DNA of 64,000 nt from Iodobacter violaceini (GCF_011601265.1 NZ_JAAOLX010000001.1:434001-498000), one strand, 5' to 3'; positions 42,456 to 52,108 are shown, counted from the stretch's first letter. Notes: generated by a model not told the origin, from the letters alone. Program-made: numbers and translations.

Positions 42456-44509
42456 GCCAAAAATACTTTGCAATCCTGACCACCTATGGCGAAGCCCAAA
42501 TTGCCGAAGCCACCGCGCAAAACAAAACCATCCATATTGAAAAAATGGCCGTAGGCGATGGCAACGGCAACGACACCACCCCCGATGAAAACCAGACCCA
42601 ACTGATCAAAGAGAACTACCGCAGCCCTTTAAACTCGCTTAAATCCGAAGCGGGCAAAAATACGGTGATTGCCGAACTCATCATTAAAGAGAATATCGGC
42701 GGCTGGTGGATTCGGGAAATGGGGATCTATGACGACAAAGGCGGCCTGATCGCCGTCGCCAATTGCCCAGCCAGTTACAAGCCGCAGTTAGAAGAAGGCT
42801 CGGGCAAGGTGCAAACCTTAAGAATGGTGTTTGTTGTCAGCAACACCGCCGCCGTCACAATTAGCGTCAGCCAGGATATTGGGATCGCCAGCATTGAGCT
42901 GGTCGAAGAAACCATGAAGCAGCATATTGCCGATGACGACCCGCATTCAAAAGATTACTACAACAAAAAAATCTCCGACAAAACCAACGCCGGCCTAAAG
43001 AAAGACCTCAGCGATACCGCAGTCAAAGAAGGCAGCCGTGGGCGCGATGAAGCGATCCATCATGCAGATGAAGCAGACACAGCCCACAGCCAGGCCGCAG
43101 ACCCGCACCCGCAATACACCACCGAAGGGGAAACCAGGGGGCTGATTCAAGAGCACGTCAACGCACCTAACCCGCATGGCGAGCACTATTACCTGAAGGG
43201 CGAAGCGGATGAAAGATACCCAATACTTGGAGCGTATTTAGGAAAATCACTTTCTATCAATGGCGTGTACAACTCGAATGCGGAATTGTTTTCTGAAGGC
43301 GGTTTGTATAGCTGGACACAGGGTGCATTCCACAATTACACCCAATTTCCCCTGGACAACAAAGCGTCCTGGCTTGTCTCACAAAGAACACAGTATTCCC
43401 AAGGCTATTCGATCCTGAGCAGGATCGGCACCTATCGCAATGGCTACGCTTACGGGGCGTCCATCGTCTTTCAAATGACGGGCGAGGGGGATTTAGCGCT
43501 GGGGCGCTGGGAGATGCGCCAGGATAGTACGCTGCTGACAAAAAACCTGACGCTGAATCAAGCTACTGAAGCCGCTGATTTTTCGCGGGTCGTATTTGAA
43601 AAAAAGAACCCCAGCGAGACTAAGCAGATTTTAGGGGCGATTACCTGGGATTCATTCAGAGATGTTTCCGCTGTCTCTAATGTGGCCGCCATCTGGGCAG
43701 AAGGAGCGGGCACCGTTGGCAATTGGGGGGAGCTGCATTTTGGCACGACCACCAATGGCGACGGCAACCTGCCGACTAAAATCATGTCGATCAGCGATGG
43801 CCGTGTTCTCACCAGCCAACTGCATACCTATTACCTGAAATCACGCGATCCAGCGGGCAGCATTGCAGACCCAGCCCGAGACTATGACGGGATCGTTCAC
43901 AATCTGCGCTGGAAAAATTACGGCGGAGGGCACGTGATTTTTGATGCAAGTGCCAGCCAGTCCCCCACCGGTTCGCCTGTTAATAACCGCGATGCAGAAA
44001 TGCCATGGGTCAACGCACAACCTGTCCTTATGGGCTGGAATGGCCAGAACACCTTTGGTGTGCGGGTGGATTCCTGCCGGTTTGCCGACAAGCTGGTCGA
44101 TGGCTCTTTCGGCTTACCAACCGGCGTCCCTGTTCCATGGCCGAGCAATACCCCGCCCGCTGGCTGGATCTTTTTACAGGGTCAAGGCATTAATCCAGCC
44201 GAAGCCCCTGTCCTTGCTTCGCTCTATGGCGCCACCCTGCCCGACCTGCGCGGCATGTATATCTCAGGCTGGGACGCGGGGCGCGGTATTGATCCGGGGC
44301 GAACCGTATTGAGCTATCAGGCCGCCAATGTGGGCGAGCACCAGCACACCGTCCCCTTTGATGATGGCGGCTGGCTGTCTTACTCAGGGGGTGGGGGGCA
44401 ACCGGGTGTTAATTATGTGATTGCAAGAGCAAGGGCCACAGTTGATGGCCCGCAGGGCAGAACACACCCGGATAACGTCGCATTTAATTACATCGTTCGG
44501 TGGGGATAA
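42452..44509 (+). CDS. H: Tail fibre protein (P2 gpH-like)
   Basis: A 685-residue receptor-binding fibre. The N-terminal 150 residues are the conserved baseplate-attaching domain (YFAILTTYGEAQIAEATA; WWIREMGIYDDKGGLIAVAN). The shaft contains His-rich YxxHxxAxDPHP-type segments (ADDPHSKDYY, AADPHPQY, APNPHGEHYY). The C-terminus is a tail-collar domain (PVPWPSNTPPAGWIFLQGQG; LPDLRGMYISGWD; AFNYIVRWG). The middle is probably host-range specific. Confidence 0.94.
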   Translation: MSQKYFAILTTYGEAQIAEATAQNKTIHIEKMAVGDGNGNDTTPDENQTQLIKENYRSPLNSLKSEAGKNTVIAELIIKENIGGWWIREMGIYDDKGGLIAVANCPASYKPQLEEGSGKVQTLRMVFVVSNTAAVTISVSQDIGIASIELVEETMKQHIADDDPHSKDYYNKKISDKTNAGLKKDLSDTAVKEGSRGRDEAIHHADEADTAHSQAADPHPQYTTEGETRGLIQEHVNAPNPHGEHYYLKGEADERYPILGAYLGKSLSINGVYNSNAELFSEGGLYSWTQGAFHNYTQFPLDNKASWLVSQRTQYSQGYSILSRIGTYRNGYAYGASIVFQMTGEGDLALGRWEMRQDSTLLTKNLTLNQATEAADFSRVVFEKKNPSETKQILGAITWDSFRDVSAVSNVAAIWAEGAGTVGNWGELHFGTTTNGDGNLPTKIMSISDGRVLTSQLHTYYLKSRDPAGSIADPARDYDGIVHNLRWKNYGGGHVIFDASASQSPTGSPVNNRDAEMPWVNAQPVLMGWNGQNTFGVRVDSCRFADKLVDGSFGLPTGVPVPWPSNTPPAGWIFLQGQGINPAEAPVLASLYGATLPDLRGMYISGWDAGRGIDPGRTVLSYQAANVGEHQHTVPFDDGGWLSYSGGGGQPGVNYVIARARATVDGPQGRTHPDNVAFNYIVRWG

Positions 44510-44513
44510 TCCA

Positions 44514-45074
44514 ATGCTTAAGAACACAACAAAACCTGACAACACCCGCCCGGAACAGCGGCCAGAAACAAAACCCTTGCCGCCGGTTTCCTTCGATCAT
44601 GACGGCTTTGCCAGCCACGACGGCGTCGTGCCTTGCTTTTGCCACGATACCCACACGCTCGAATATATCGGCAAGGCTGAAATGTGGGTGTCTAAAGATT
44701 GCGGCTTGCCTGCCGGTGCGGTGCTGGATGCGCCCAAAGTCAGACCTGCTAAAAACAAAGCCATCATTCGGGATAAGGCAGATCAGTGCTGGGCGCTGAT
44801 TGAAGACTACCGAAAGATGATTGCATACCAGACCAGCGACGGCGCAGCGCGTTTAATTGATACATTAGGCCCGATCCCCGAAGGCTTCACCCTGCTGCCG
44901 TATTTTGAAGGGGCGGTCTGGAATGGTAAAAAATGGATCACGGAAGCTCAGCCCATACCGCTGGTTTTAGACTCGCCGCCAGTCATCGCTGACGATCAAT
45001 TGCTCGCCTTAAATGAAAAGGTAGAACGGCTTGAAAGCTTATTAGCGCAGGTTTTAAGCGAAACACCCGCCTAA
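44514..45074 (+). CDS. G: Tail fibre assembly protein (P2 gpG-like)
   Basis: A 186-residue chaperone-type protein following the fibre gene by 4 bp. Its start MLKNTTKPDN at 44514 is more likely than the upstream frame inside H. The C-terminus is helical (LLALNEKVERLESLLAQV), as in many fibre assembly proteins; the middle has YEGAVW-like and GLPAGAVLDAP segments. Assignment rests mainly on position. Confidence 0.7.
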   Translation: MLKNTTKPDNTRPEQRPETKPLPPVSFDHDGFASHDGVVPCFCHDTHTLEYIGKAEMWVSKDCGLPAGAVLDAPKVRPAKNKAIIRDKADQCWALIEDYRKMIAYQTSDGAARLIDTLGPIPEGFTLLPYFEGAVWNGKKWITEAQPIPLVLDSPPVIADDQLLALNEKVERLESLLAQVLSETPA

Positions 45075-45078
45075 GCGG

Positions 45079-45097
45079 TGTCGTTCAAGGCTTCACA
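45079..45097. promoter_or_regulatory. Candidate Ogr-type activator site upstream of FI
   Basis: TGT-N13-ACA starting 5 bp after the G stop and ending 69 bp before the FI start, where P2 has its late promoter PF. The same spacing is seen before O and V. Confidence 0.5.
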
Positions 45098-45165
45098 ATC
45101 CCCAGTGAAAGCGAATTCAGCCGTAAACGCTCATGATGGCCCGGTCAATTCAAACCGAGGAAATC

Positions 45166-46338
45166 ATGGGCGATCAATTCCACCATGGTACGCGCGTTAT
45201 CGAGATTAACGAGGGTACGCGCACCATTCAAACCATCAGCACCGCCGTCATCGGCCTGGTCTGCACCGCACCCGATGCAGATGCAAAGTTCTTCCCGCTC
45301 AATCAGCCGGTACTGATCACCAACGTACAAAAAGCCATTGGCAAAGCAGGCACAAAAGGCACCATGCTGCGCACGCTTAATGCCATTGCTAAACAGACCA
45401 GCCCGATTGTCGTCATGGTGCGCGTCGAGCAAGGCAAAGACGAAAAAGAAACCGAGCAGAACATCATCGGCGGCACCGATGAAACGGGCCGCTTTACCGG
45501 CCTTAAAGCTTTACTCGCCGCCAACAGCATCGTGCATGTAAAACCGCGCATTCTGGGCGTACCGGGCTACGACACTTTGCTGGTCGCCAATGAGCTGGCA
45601 ACCATCTGCCAGAAGCTTCGCGCCTTTGCCTACATCAGCGCACGCGGCTGCAATAGCGTGGAAGAAGCGCTGGAGTACCGCGCCAACTTTGGCCAGCGCG
45701 AGCTAATGATGATCTGGCCAGACTTTAAGAATCCCAACTGGTCCGGCCTTGATGATGAAGGCCTCGACTTAGCCGTTGCCTACGCCATCGGCTTACGCGC
45801 CAAACTGGATAAGGAAACCGGCTGGCATAAGACGCTTTCCAATGTGGTGATTAATGGCGTGACCGGCTTAAGCCAGGACGTATTCTGGGATCTGCAAGAC
45901 CCGGATACCGACGCGGGCCTGCTCAATGGCAAAGACATCACCACCATTGTTCGCGCCAAAGGCTTTGTGTTCTGGGGCAACCGTACCCTGTCTGCTGATC
46001 CGCTGTTTATGTTTGAGAACTACACCCGCAGCGCCCAAGTCATCGCCGACACCATGGGCGAAGCGCATATGTGGGCCATCGATCAGCCCATGACCCCAAG
46101 CTTAGCCAAAGACATTCTGGAAGGGATTAATGCAAAGGGCCGCGCATGGGTTTCGGCTGGTTACTTGCTGGGCTTTAACGCCTGGCTGGATGTTGAGGCC
46201 AACGGGAAAGAGGATCTGAAGGCGGGCAAGCTCATCATCGATTATGACTACACTCCCGTCCCTCCTCTGGAAAACCTGGAGCTGCGCCAGCGCATCACCG
46301 ATCAATACCTGATGAATTTTAGCGCCAGCGTCGGCTAA
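45166..46338 (+). CDS. FI: Tail sheath protein (P2 gpFI)
   Basis: The 390-residue contractile sheath subunit; P2 FI is 396. Features are the N-terminal FHHGTRVIEINEGTRTIQTIST, VIGLVCTAPDAD and the C-terminal LENLELRQRITDQYLMNF. The ATG at 45166 has GAGGAAA upstream; the longer frame from 45133 lacks one. Confidence 0.95.
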   Translation: MGDQFHHGTRVIEINEGTRTIQTISTAVIGLVCTAPDADAKFFPLNQPVLITNVQKAIGKAGTKGTMLRTLNAIAKQTSPIVVMVRVEQGKDEKETEQNIIGGTDETGRFTGLKALLAANSIVHVKPRILGVPGYDTLLVANELATICQKLRAFAYISARGCNSVEEALEYRANFGQRELMMIWPDFKNPNWSGLDDEGLDLAVAYAIGLRAKLDKETGWHKTLSNVVINGVTGLSQDVFWDLQDPDTDAGLLNGKDITTIVRAKGFVFWGNRTLSADPLFMFENYTRSAQVIADTMGEAHMWAIDQPMTPSLAKDILEGINAKGRAWVSAGYLLGFNAWLDVEANGKEDLKAGKLIIDYDYTPVPPLENLELRQRITDQYLMNFSASVG

Positions 46339-46353
46339 TCAAGGGGAATCAAT

Positions 46354-46863
46354 ATGGCTTTACCAGGTAAGTTAAAAGCCCTCAATTTGTTTATGGATGG
46401 GATCAACTTTGCAGGACAGGTTACGGAAGTGACCCTGCCCAAACTCAGCCGCAAGATGGAAGAGTACCGGGGCGGCGGCATGAGCGGCACGGTCGATATC
46501 GACCTCGGACTTGAAAAGCTCGAAATGTCGGCGACTTACGGCGGCTTTATGCGCGAAATCCTCGCCAGCTTTGGCGCGGCCACACACGACGCGGTACTGC
46601 TGCGCTTTGCCGGTGGCTATCAGCGGGAAGACTCGGAAGAAGTCGATGCGGTCGAAGTGATTGTGCGCGGGCGGCATAAAGAAATCGATATGGGCAGCGC
46701 CAAGCCGGGCGACGACACCGAGTTCAAAGTATCCAGCTCCCTCAGCTATTACAAGCTGACCCTGAACGGCAAAACACTGGTGGAAATCGATACGGTGAAC
46801 ATGATCGAAATCATCGACGGTACCGACCGCCTCGCAAAAATGCGCAGCGCCATTGGCCTGTAA
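46354..46863 (+). CDS. FII: Tail tube protein (P2 gpFII)
   Basis: The 169-residue inner tail tube subunit; P2 FII is 172. ALPGKLKALNLFMDG, the EYRGGGMSGTVDIDLGLEKLE segment and DRLAKMRSAIGL at the end are family-typical. It follows the sheath gene by 15 bp with AAGGGGAA before its ATG. Confidence 0.95.
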   Translation: MALPGKLKALNLFMDGINFAGQVTEVTLPKLSRKMEEYRGGGMSGTVDIDLGLEKLEMSATYGGFMREILASFGAATHDAVLLRFAGGYQREDSEEVDAVEVIVRGRHKEIDMGSAKPGDDTEFKVSSSLSYYKLTLNGKTLVEIDTVNMIEIIDGTDRLAKMRSAIGL

Positions 46864-46883
46864 TGAAAAGGATTTAATCAAAA

Positions 46884-47189
46884 ATGAATGTTCAAGAAAA
46901 AAACCCAAACACCGTCGAACTCGATACCCCCATCACGCGCGGCGATCAAACGATTAGCCGTATTACGCTGATCAAACCCAAAAGCGGCGCATTGCGTGGT
47001 GTAAAGCTGGGCGACTTACTGCAGATGGATGTGGAAGCCATCACCCGGGTATTGCCGCGTATTTCAGACCCTGCGCTCACCGAGCAGGACGTTCGCAATC
47101 TGGACCCCGCCGACCTGCTGCAATTGGCCGGGATTACCGCCGGTTTTTTATTGCCGAAGGACGCCAAAGCGGACTACCCGCAAGCGTAA
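46884..47189 (+). CDS. E: Tail assembly protein E (short product)
   Basis: A 101-residue protein that with its frameshifted form E' chaperones the tape measure protein. VKLGDLLQMDVEAITRVLPRIS and LTEQDVRNLDPADLLQLAG mark the family. A T_TTT_TTA heptamer at 47144-47150 lies in the right phase (GGT TTT TTA) for -1 slippage. Confidence 0.93.
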   Translation: MNVQEKNPNTVELDTPITRGDQTISRITLIKPKSGALRGVKLGDLLQMDVEAITRVLPRISDPALTEQDVRNLDPADLLQLAGITAGFLLPKDAKADYPQA

Positions 47190-47320
47190 ATTCAGCCATG
47201 GCCGATATCGCCATGGTGTTCCATTGGCCCCCGGCGGCGATGGACGACATGTCGGTATCGGATCTTATGGAATGGCGCGAAGAAGCGCGCAAACGATACA
47301 ACCCAGAAAACAACACATGA
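46884..47320 (+). CDS. E': Tail assembly protein E' (-1 frameshift product of E)
   Basis: Slippage at T_TTT_TTA (47144-47150) carries E into the -1 frame, which stays open to TGA at 47318-47320. The extension reads SAMADIAMVFHWPPAAMDD and then DLMEWREEARKRY, the recognised P2 E' end (FHWPP; WREEA). The stop overlaps the ATG of the inserted methyltransferase. As in lambda gpG/gpGT, the long form probably links the tape measure to tube subunits. Confidence 0.88.
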
Positions 47321-48030
47321 AAAATATCCTCCACCAAGGCGACTGCCTGCCCTTCTTAGAATCCCTCCCCGCCGCCCGGGTTGATGCGCTGATCACTGAT
47401 CCGCCTTACGCCTCGGGCGGCTTACACATCGGCTCTAAAAACCGCAGCACAAGCGAGAAATACCAAAACAACGACACCGTCCGCAAATACCCTGAATTTA
47501 CCGGCGATCACCGCGACCAACGCGCCCACCTGCGCTGGATGACGCTGTGGTTGTCTGAATGCCTGCGCGTCATGAAAGACGGCGCACCCATTTGCCTGTT
47601 TACCGACTGGCGACAATTGCCGCTGACCACCGACGCCTTGCAGGTTGCGGGCTTTACCTGGCGCGGCATTGCCGTCTGGGACAAGGGCGAAGGCGTGCGG
47701 CCACAAATGGGCCGCTTTAGGAATCAGGCTGAATACATTGTGTGGGGCAGTAAGGGCGATATGCCACTGGCCCGCGATGTGGGCGTATTGCGCGGTGTTT
47801 ATAAGGAAGTGGTCAAACAAAAAGACAAGTTCCATATCACCGGCAAGCCCACCGACTTAATGCGCGATCTGATCAAGATCTGCGAGCCAGGCGGTTTAAT
47901 TCTGGACCCTTTCGCCGGATCAGGCTCGACCTTGCTGGCGGCGGAATTGGAAGGCTACGACTGGCTGGGCTGTGAGTTAAGCGAGGAATACAAAAATATT
48001 GCCTTAGAACGATTGGCACAGGAGCACTAA
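47317..48030 (+). CDS. Orphan DNA methyltransferase (beta class, N4-C or N6-A)
   Basis: A 237-residue methyltransferase inserted in the tail operon. Motif IV DPPY is at 28-31 and the SAM motif DPFAGSGST is near the C-terminus, the order of the beta class; base specificity is undetermined. The start MKNILHQGDC at 47317 overlaps the E' stop (ATGA), and its stop overlaps the start of T. So it is precisely embedded and co-translated with late genes. P2 lacks it. No matching endonuclease is present, so it probably masks phage DNA from host restriction late in infection. Confidence 0.9.
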   Translation: MKNILHQGDCLPFLESLPAARVDALITDPPYASGGLHIGSKNRSTSEKYQNNDTVRKYPEFTGDHRDQRAHLRWMTLWLSECLRVMKDGAPICLFTDWRQLPLTTDALQVAGFTWRGIAVWDKGEGVRPQMGRFRNQAEYIVWGSKGDMPLARDVGVLRGVYKEVVKQKDKFHITGKPTDLMRDLIKICEPGGLILDPFAGSGSTLLAAELEGYDWLGCELSEEYKNIALERLAQEH

Positions 48031-50612
48031 TGAGCGCGGCGCGAAATTTACGATTAGAAGTGGTGTTAAAAGCAATTGATCAATTTACCGCGCCGTTTAA
48101 AGGGGTACTGAATCAAAGCAAGGCAGTAGCCAGACAAGTCAGCGAACTTAAAAACAAAATGAAAGCACTGGATAAAACCCAGGGCCAGATTGACTCGTTT
48201 AAAAAGCTGACCCGCGATACCGCCCAGACCTCGCAGCACATGAAAGCAGCCCAGGAACGCGCCACCGCGCTGGGCAGAAGTCTCGCCGCCACGGCCCATC
48301 CAACCCGGCAAATGAGCGCAGAATTTAACCGCGCTAAAAAAGAAGCAGCGGAACTGGCCGCCCGCCACACTCAGCTGGTTAACCGGCAACAAAGCCTGCG
48401 CACCTCCTTAAATGCGGCGGGTATTTCTACGCGCAATCTGTCCCAGCATCAGCGCGAGTTACGACAAAACGCCACCAGCACCAGCGCCGCACTGCAAAGA
48501 GAACAACAGCAGCTGGAACGCTTAGGCCGGCAGATGCAGCACCAGCACGCCGCCCGGGCGACTTACGACCGAAGCATGAACGCCAGAAACAATCTGGCGG
48601 GAGCCGGTGCGGGTATGGCCGTTGCGGGCGGCGGTGCGCTGTATGCGGCTAAGCGGGTGATGGGTCCGGGCTTAGACTTTGGCGCGGAAATGTCCAGCGT
48701 ACAGGCACTCACCCGGCTGGATAAAAACGGCCCGCAGCTTGCCGCTTTACGCAAACAGGCGCGGGAATTAGGCGCAGCTACCAGCTTTACCGCCAACGAA
48801 GCCGCACAGGGGCAAGGCTATTTAGCCATGGCAGGCTTTGATCCGACCGCGATTCAAAAAGCCATGCCCGGTGTGCTCGATTTAGCCAAGGCCGGACGGG
48901 TAGAACTGCCCGCCGCTGCCGATATGGCCTCTAATATTCTGACCGGCTTTAAGCTGAACGCAGAACAGATGGGCCGTGCAGGCGATGTGCTGGTCGGCAC
49001 GTTCACGCGCTCGAATGTGGATTTAAGAATGCTGGCCGAAACCATGAAATACGCCGCGCCGGTTGCTGCCGGCCTGGGCGTGGATCTGGAAACCGCCGCC
49101 GCCATGACCGGCAAGCTGGGTGACGCGGGGATTCAGGCCAGTATGGGTGGTACGGCTTTACGCGCCATTATGTCCCGCTTGTCAGCCCCGCCAAAAATGG
49201 CCGCAGACGCCATGAAAGAGCTGGGACTGCAGGCCAAAGACGCTAAAGGCAATCTGCGCGACCTGCCGACCATCCTTGCCGAGCTGGAAGCAAAAACTAA
49301 AAACATGGGGAACGCCCAGCGGGCCGGATACTTTAAGCATATTGCCGGTGAAGAAGCCTTCAGCGCCTTGCAAGTGCTGACCGCACAAGCCGGTAGCGGC
49401 AAGCTGCAAGAACTGATTGCCACCCTCAGACAATCCGCCGGAGAAGCCAGTAAAAATGCAGCCACCATGAGCGACAACGCGGCGGGCGATATCAAGACGC
49501 TGCAATCCGCCTGGGAAGATGTGGGCATTGAAATGTTTGAAGGCAGCAACAGCCCCCTGCGCGAGCTGCTGCAAAATATCACCGACGTTATCCGTAAAAC
49601 AGGCGAATGGATGAAGGCCAACCCAGAGCTGGCCGCGACACTGGTTAAAGTCAGCGTATCCGCTGCTGCTATTGTGGCGATTCTGGGCGGCTTAGCCCTG
49701 GCCGCAGCGGCACTGTTAGGCCCCTTTGCCATGGTTCGGTTTGCCCTGACCACGATGAATATTCAAATGGGTATTGGCTCAGTGTTAGCCAAAGCCGCCA
49801 CATGGAGTTATGGCCTGTTGACCGGTGCTTTAAGCCTGGCCGGCAATGCCGCACTATTTATGGGCCGCGCCCTGCTGATGAATCCTGTCGGCCTGTTGGT
49901 CACGGGTATCGCCCTTGCCGCCCTGTTGATTTACAAATATTGGGAGCCGATTAAGGCCTTCTTTGGTGGCCTGTGGGATCAGATCAAAGAAGCGTTTAAT
50001 GGTGGCATTTCAGGGATCGGCGCTTTAATCCTCAATTGGTCGCCGCTGGGTTTGTTTTACAGCGCCTTTGCCAAGGTCTTCAGCTGGTTTGGCCTGGAAC
50101 TCCCCGCCACCTTTACCGGCTATGGCCAGATGATGGTCGACGGCTTATGGCAAGGCATTGCCGGTAAATGGGACTGGTTAAAAGGCAAGTTCTACGAGCT
50201 GGCCAAAATGCTGCCCGAACCAGTACAAAAAGCGCTTGATATCCACTCGCCCTCCCGCGTGTTTGCTCAGATCGGGCGGCATACCGTCGCAGGTTTGGAC
50301 AAAGGCTTAAGCGACAGCCAGCAAGCGCCACTCGATACCATTAAAAACATGGCCCGCAAAATGGCGACCGCTGCAAGTGGCCTGATGATTGGCGGCACCA
50401 GCTTGGGAGCCATGGCCGATATCCAACTGGATCAGCGCCCGCCCATGTCTGCACAAGCCAGTTACAGCCAAGCGCCATCAATCCAAATCACGATCAATGC
50501 CGCGCCAGGGATGAACGAACAGGCACTGGCGCAACTGGTCGCGCAAGAAATCGCCAAAGCCGACCGCCTGAAGCAGGCGCGTAACCGTTCACGCTTAGGA
50601 GACAGCGACTGA
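48030..50612 (+). CDS. T: Tape measure protein (P2 gpT)
   Basis: An 860-residue protein that sets tail length; P2 gpT is 815. The N-terminal 200 residues are coiled coil (VSELKNKMKALDKTQGQID). The TP901-like core follows (FGAEMSSVQALTRLDKNG; ATSFTANEAAQGQGYLAMAG). Membrane-like helices lie at about 545-660, and the C-terminal HSPSRVFAQIGRHTVAGL motif is typical. It follows the methyltransferase with a one-base overlap. Confidence 0.95.
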   Translation: MSAARNLRLEVVLKAIDQFTAPFKGVLNQSKAVARQVSELKNKMKALDKTQGQIDSFKKLTRDTAQTSQHMKAAQERATALGRSLAATAHPTRQMSAEFNRAKKEAAELAARHTQLVNRQQSLRTSLNAAGISTRNLSQHQRELRQNATSTSAALQREQQQLERLGRQMQHQHAARATYDRSMNARNNLAGAGAGMAVAGGGALYAAKRVMGPGLDFGAEMSSVQALTRLDKNGPQLAALRKQARELGAATSFTANEAAQGQGYLAMAGFDPTAIQKAMPGVLDLAKAGRVELPAAADMASNILTGFKLNAEQMGRAGDVLVGTFTRSNVDLRMLAETMKYAAPVAAGLGVDLETAAAMTGKLGDAGIQASMGGTALRAIMSRLSAPPKMAADAMKELGLQAKDAKGNLRDLPTILAELEAKTKNMGNAQRAGYFKHIAGEEAFSALQVLTAQAGSGKLQELIATLRQSAGEASKNAATMSDNAAGDIKTLQSAWEDVGIEMFEGSNSPLRELLQNITDVIRKTGEWMKANPELAATLVKVSVSAAAIVAILGGLALAAAALLGPFAMVRFALTTMNIQMGIGSVLAKAATWSYGLLTGALSLAGNAALFMGRALLMNPVGLLVTGIALAALLIYKYWEPIKAFFGGLWDQIKEAFNGGISGIGALILNWSPLGLFYSAFAKVFSWFGLELPATFTGYGQMMVDGLWQGIAGKWDWLKGKFYELAKMLPEPVQKALDIHSPSRVFAQIGRHTVAGLDKGLSDSQQAPLDTIKNMARKMATAASGLMIGGTSLGAMADIQLDQRPPMSAQASYSQAPSIQITINAAPGMNEQALAQLVAQEIAKADRLKQARNRSRLGDSD

Positions 50613-51022
50613 TGATGATGGTCTTAGGTATGTTTGTATTTGAGCTGGCCAGCGCCCCTTACCAAACTTTAGAGCAGTCAAAGTCATGGCGGCACGCCAA
50701 CCAGACGCGAATTGGTATCGGCCCGGCTAATCAGTTTTTAGGGCCAGATGCGGAAACCATCGCGCTCAGCGGCGTGTTGTATGAAGAACTGAATGCGGGC
50801 GAGGTATCTTTGCTGGCGCTGGAAGAAATGGCCGATACAGGGGAGGAATATTTTTTAATTGAAGGCACCGGCTGGATTTATGGCGAGTACGTGATCGAAT
50901 CCATCAAAACCACCCGCAGCCTGTTTTACAAGAACGGCTCAGCCCGCAAAATTGAATTTAACTTAAGCCTGAAGCGGATCACATCCGACCCGCTCGAAAC
51001 CATCATGGGCCTGTTGCAATGA
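50612..51022 (+). CDS. U: Tail protein (P2 gpU)
   Basis: A 136-residue tail terminator/completion protein with FELASAPYQTLEQSKSWRHANQTRIG and GRARKIEF-like EFNLSLKRI segments. The ATG triplet overlaps the T stop; AGGAG lies 10 bases upstream. It overlaps D by 4 bp. Confidence 0.93.
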   Translation: MMMVLGMFVFELASAPYQTLEQSKSWRHANQTRIGIGPANQFLGPDAETIALSGVLYEELNAGEVSLLALEEMADTGEEYFLIEGTGWIYGEYVIESIKTTRSLFYKNGSARKIEFNLSLKRITSDPLETIMGLLQ

Positions 51023-52074
51023 ATGAAGGCCACAAAGCCCCGCGCTTTAAAATCTTAGTCGGCAGCAAGGATATTACTAAGCTGGTGAACGACCGGCTGG
51101 TGTCGGTTAACCTGACAGACAATCGCGGCTTTGAAGCGGACCAGCTGGATATTACGCTGGACGATAGCGACGGCCGGCTGGAAATCCCGCCACGCGGGGC
51201 CGTTGTCAGCGTGTCGCTGGGCTGGTCGGATAGCGGCTTGGTCGATAAGGGCCAATATACCGTCGATGAAGTCGAACACAGCGGCGCACCGGATCAGCTC
51301 ACCATCCGCGCCCGCAGTGCCGATTTACGCGCGGGCTTGTCGGTTAAGAAAGAGCGCTCCTGGCATCAAACCACCGTGGGGGCGATTGTGGAAACCATCG
51401 CCAAACAAAACAAGATCCAGCACCGGATCGGGCCAGACTTAGCCGGGCAAGCCATTAGCCACATCGATCAAACCAGCGAAAGCGACGCCAGCTTTTTAAG
51501 CCGCCTCGCTAAAATGTTTGACGCCATTGCCACGGTCAAAGACAGCAACCTGCTGTTTATGAAAGCAGGTCAGGCCACCACGGCCAGCGGCCAGCCCCTG
51601 GGTAAGGTGCTGATTACGCGCCAGTCTGGGGATAGTCACCGCTTTGGCATTGCAGACCGGGGCGCATATAGCGGCGTGAAAGCCGCATGGCAAAACACCA
51701 AAACGGCCAGGAAAGAAACCACCACCGTAAAACGCAAACCCAGGAAAAAAGCAGGCCCTGGGCAAGGTGAAGTCATCCAAGGCGCAGACGATAACGTCAA
51801 AACCCTAAGACACGTTTACGCCAGCAAAACCAACGCCGAACGGGCCGCAAAAGCAGAGTGGGAAAAACTGCAGCGCGGCGTGGCTCAGTTCTCAATCACC
51901 CTCGCCTATGGCCGCCCCGAACTCTTCCCCGAACTACCCGCCAGCGTTTCAGGCTTTAAGCCCATCATCGACAAGCAAGACTGGATCATCAGCCGCGCCA
52001 CGCATAGCCTGACCGATAGCGGCTACACCACGGCTTTGGAGCTGGAAGTGAAGGCTAGTGAGGTAGACGGATAA
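51019..52074 (+). CDS. D: Baseplate hub/tail protein D (P2 gpD)
   Basis: A 351-residue hub protein related to T4 gp27. PRFKILVGSKDITKLVNDRLVS, the FEADQLDITLDDSDGRLEIPPRG segment and the LTDSGYTTALELEVK end are diagnostic. It is the last late gene and is followed by a strong terminator. Confidence 0.95.
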   Translation: MNEGHKAPRFKILVGSKDITKLVNDRLVSVNLTDNRGFEADQLDITLDDSDGRLEIPPRGAVVSVSLGWSDSGLVDKGQYTVDEVEHSGAPDQLTIRARSADLRAGLSVKKERSWHQTTVGAIVETIAKQNKIQHRIGPDLAGQAISHIDQTSESDASFLSRLAKMFDAIATVKDSNLLFMKAGQATTASGQPLGKVLITRQSGDSHRFGIADRGAYSGVKAAWQNTKTARKETTTVKRKPRKKAGPGQGEVIQGADDNVKTLRHVYASKTNAERAAKAEWEKLQRGVAQFSITLAYGRPELFPELPASVSGFKPIIDKQDWIISRATHSLTDSGYTTALELEVKASEVDG

Positions 52075-52075
52075 A

Positions 52076-52108
52076 CAAAAACGGCGACCATCTGGCCGCC
52101 GTTCTTCT
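52076..52108 (+). terminator. Terminator of the late tail operon
   Basis: AACGGCG/CGCCGTT with a 10-base loop is followed by CTTCTATT just after D. It also faces the leftward HicBA genes, keeping the two units apart. Confidence 0.8.
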
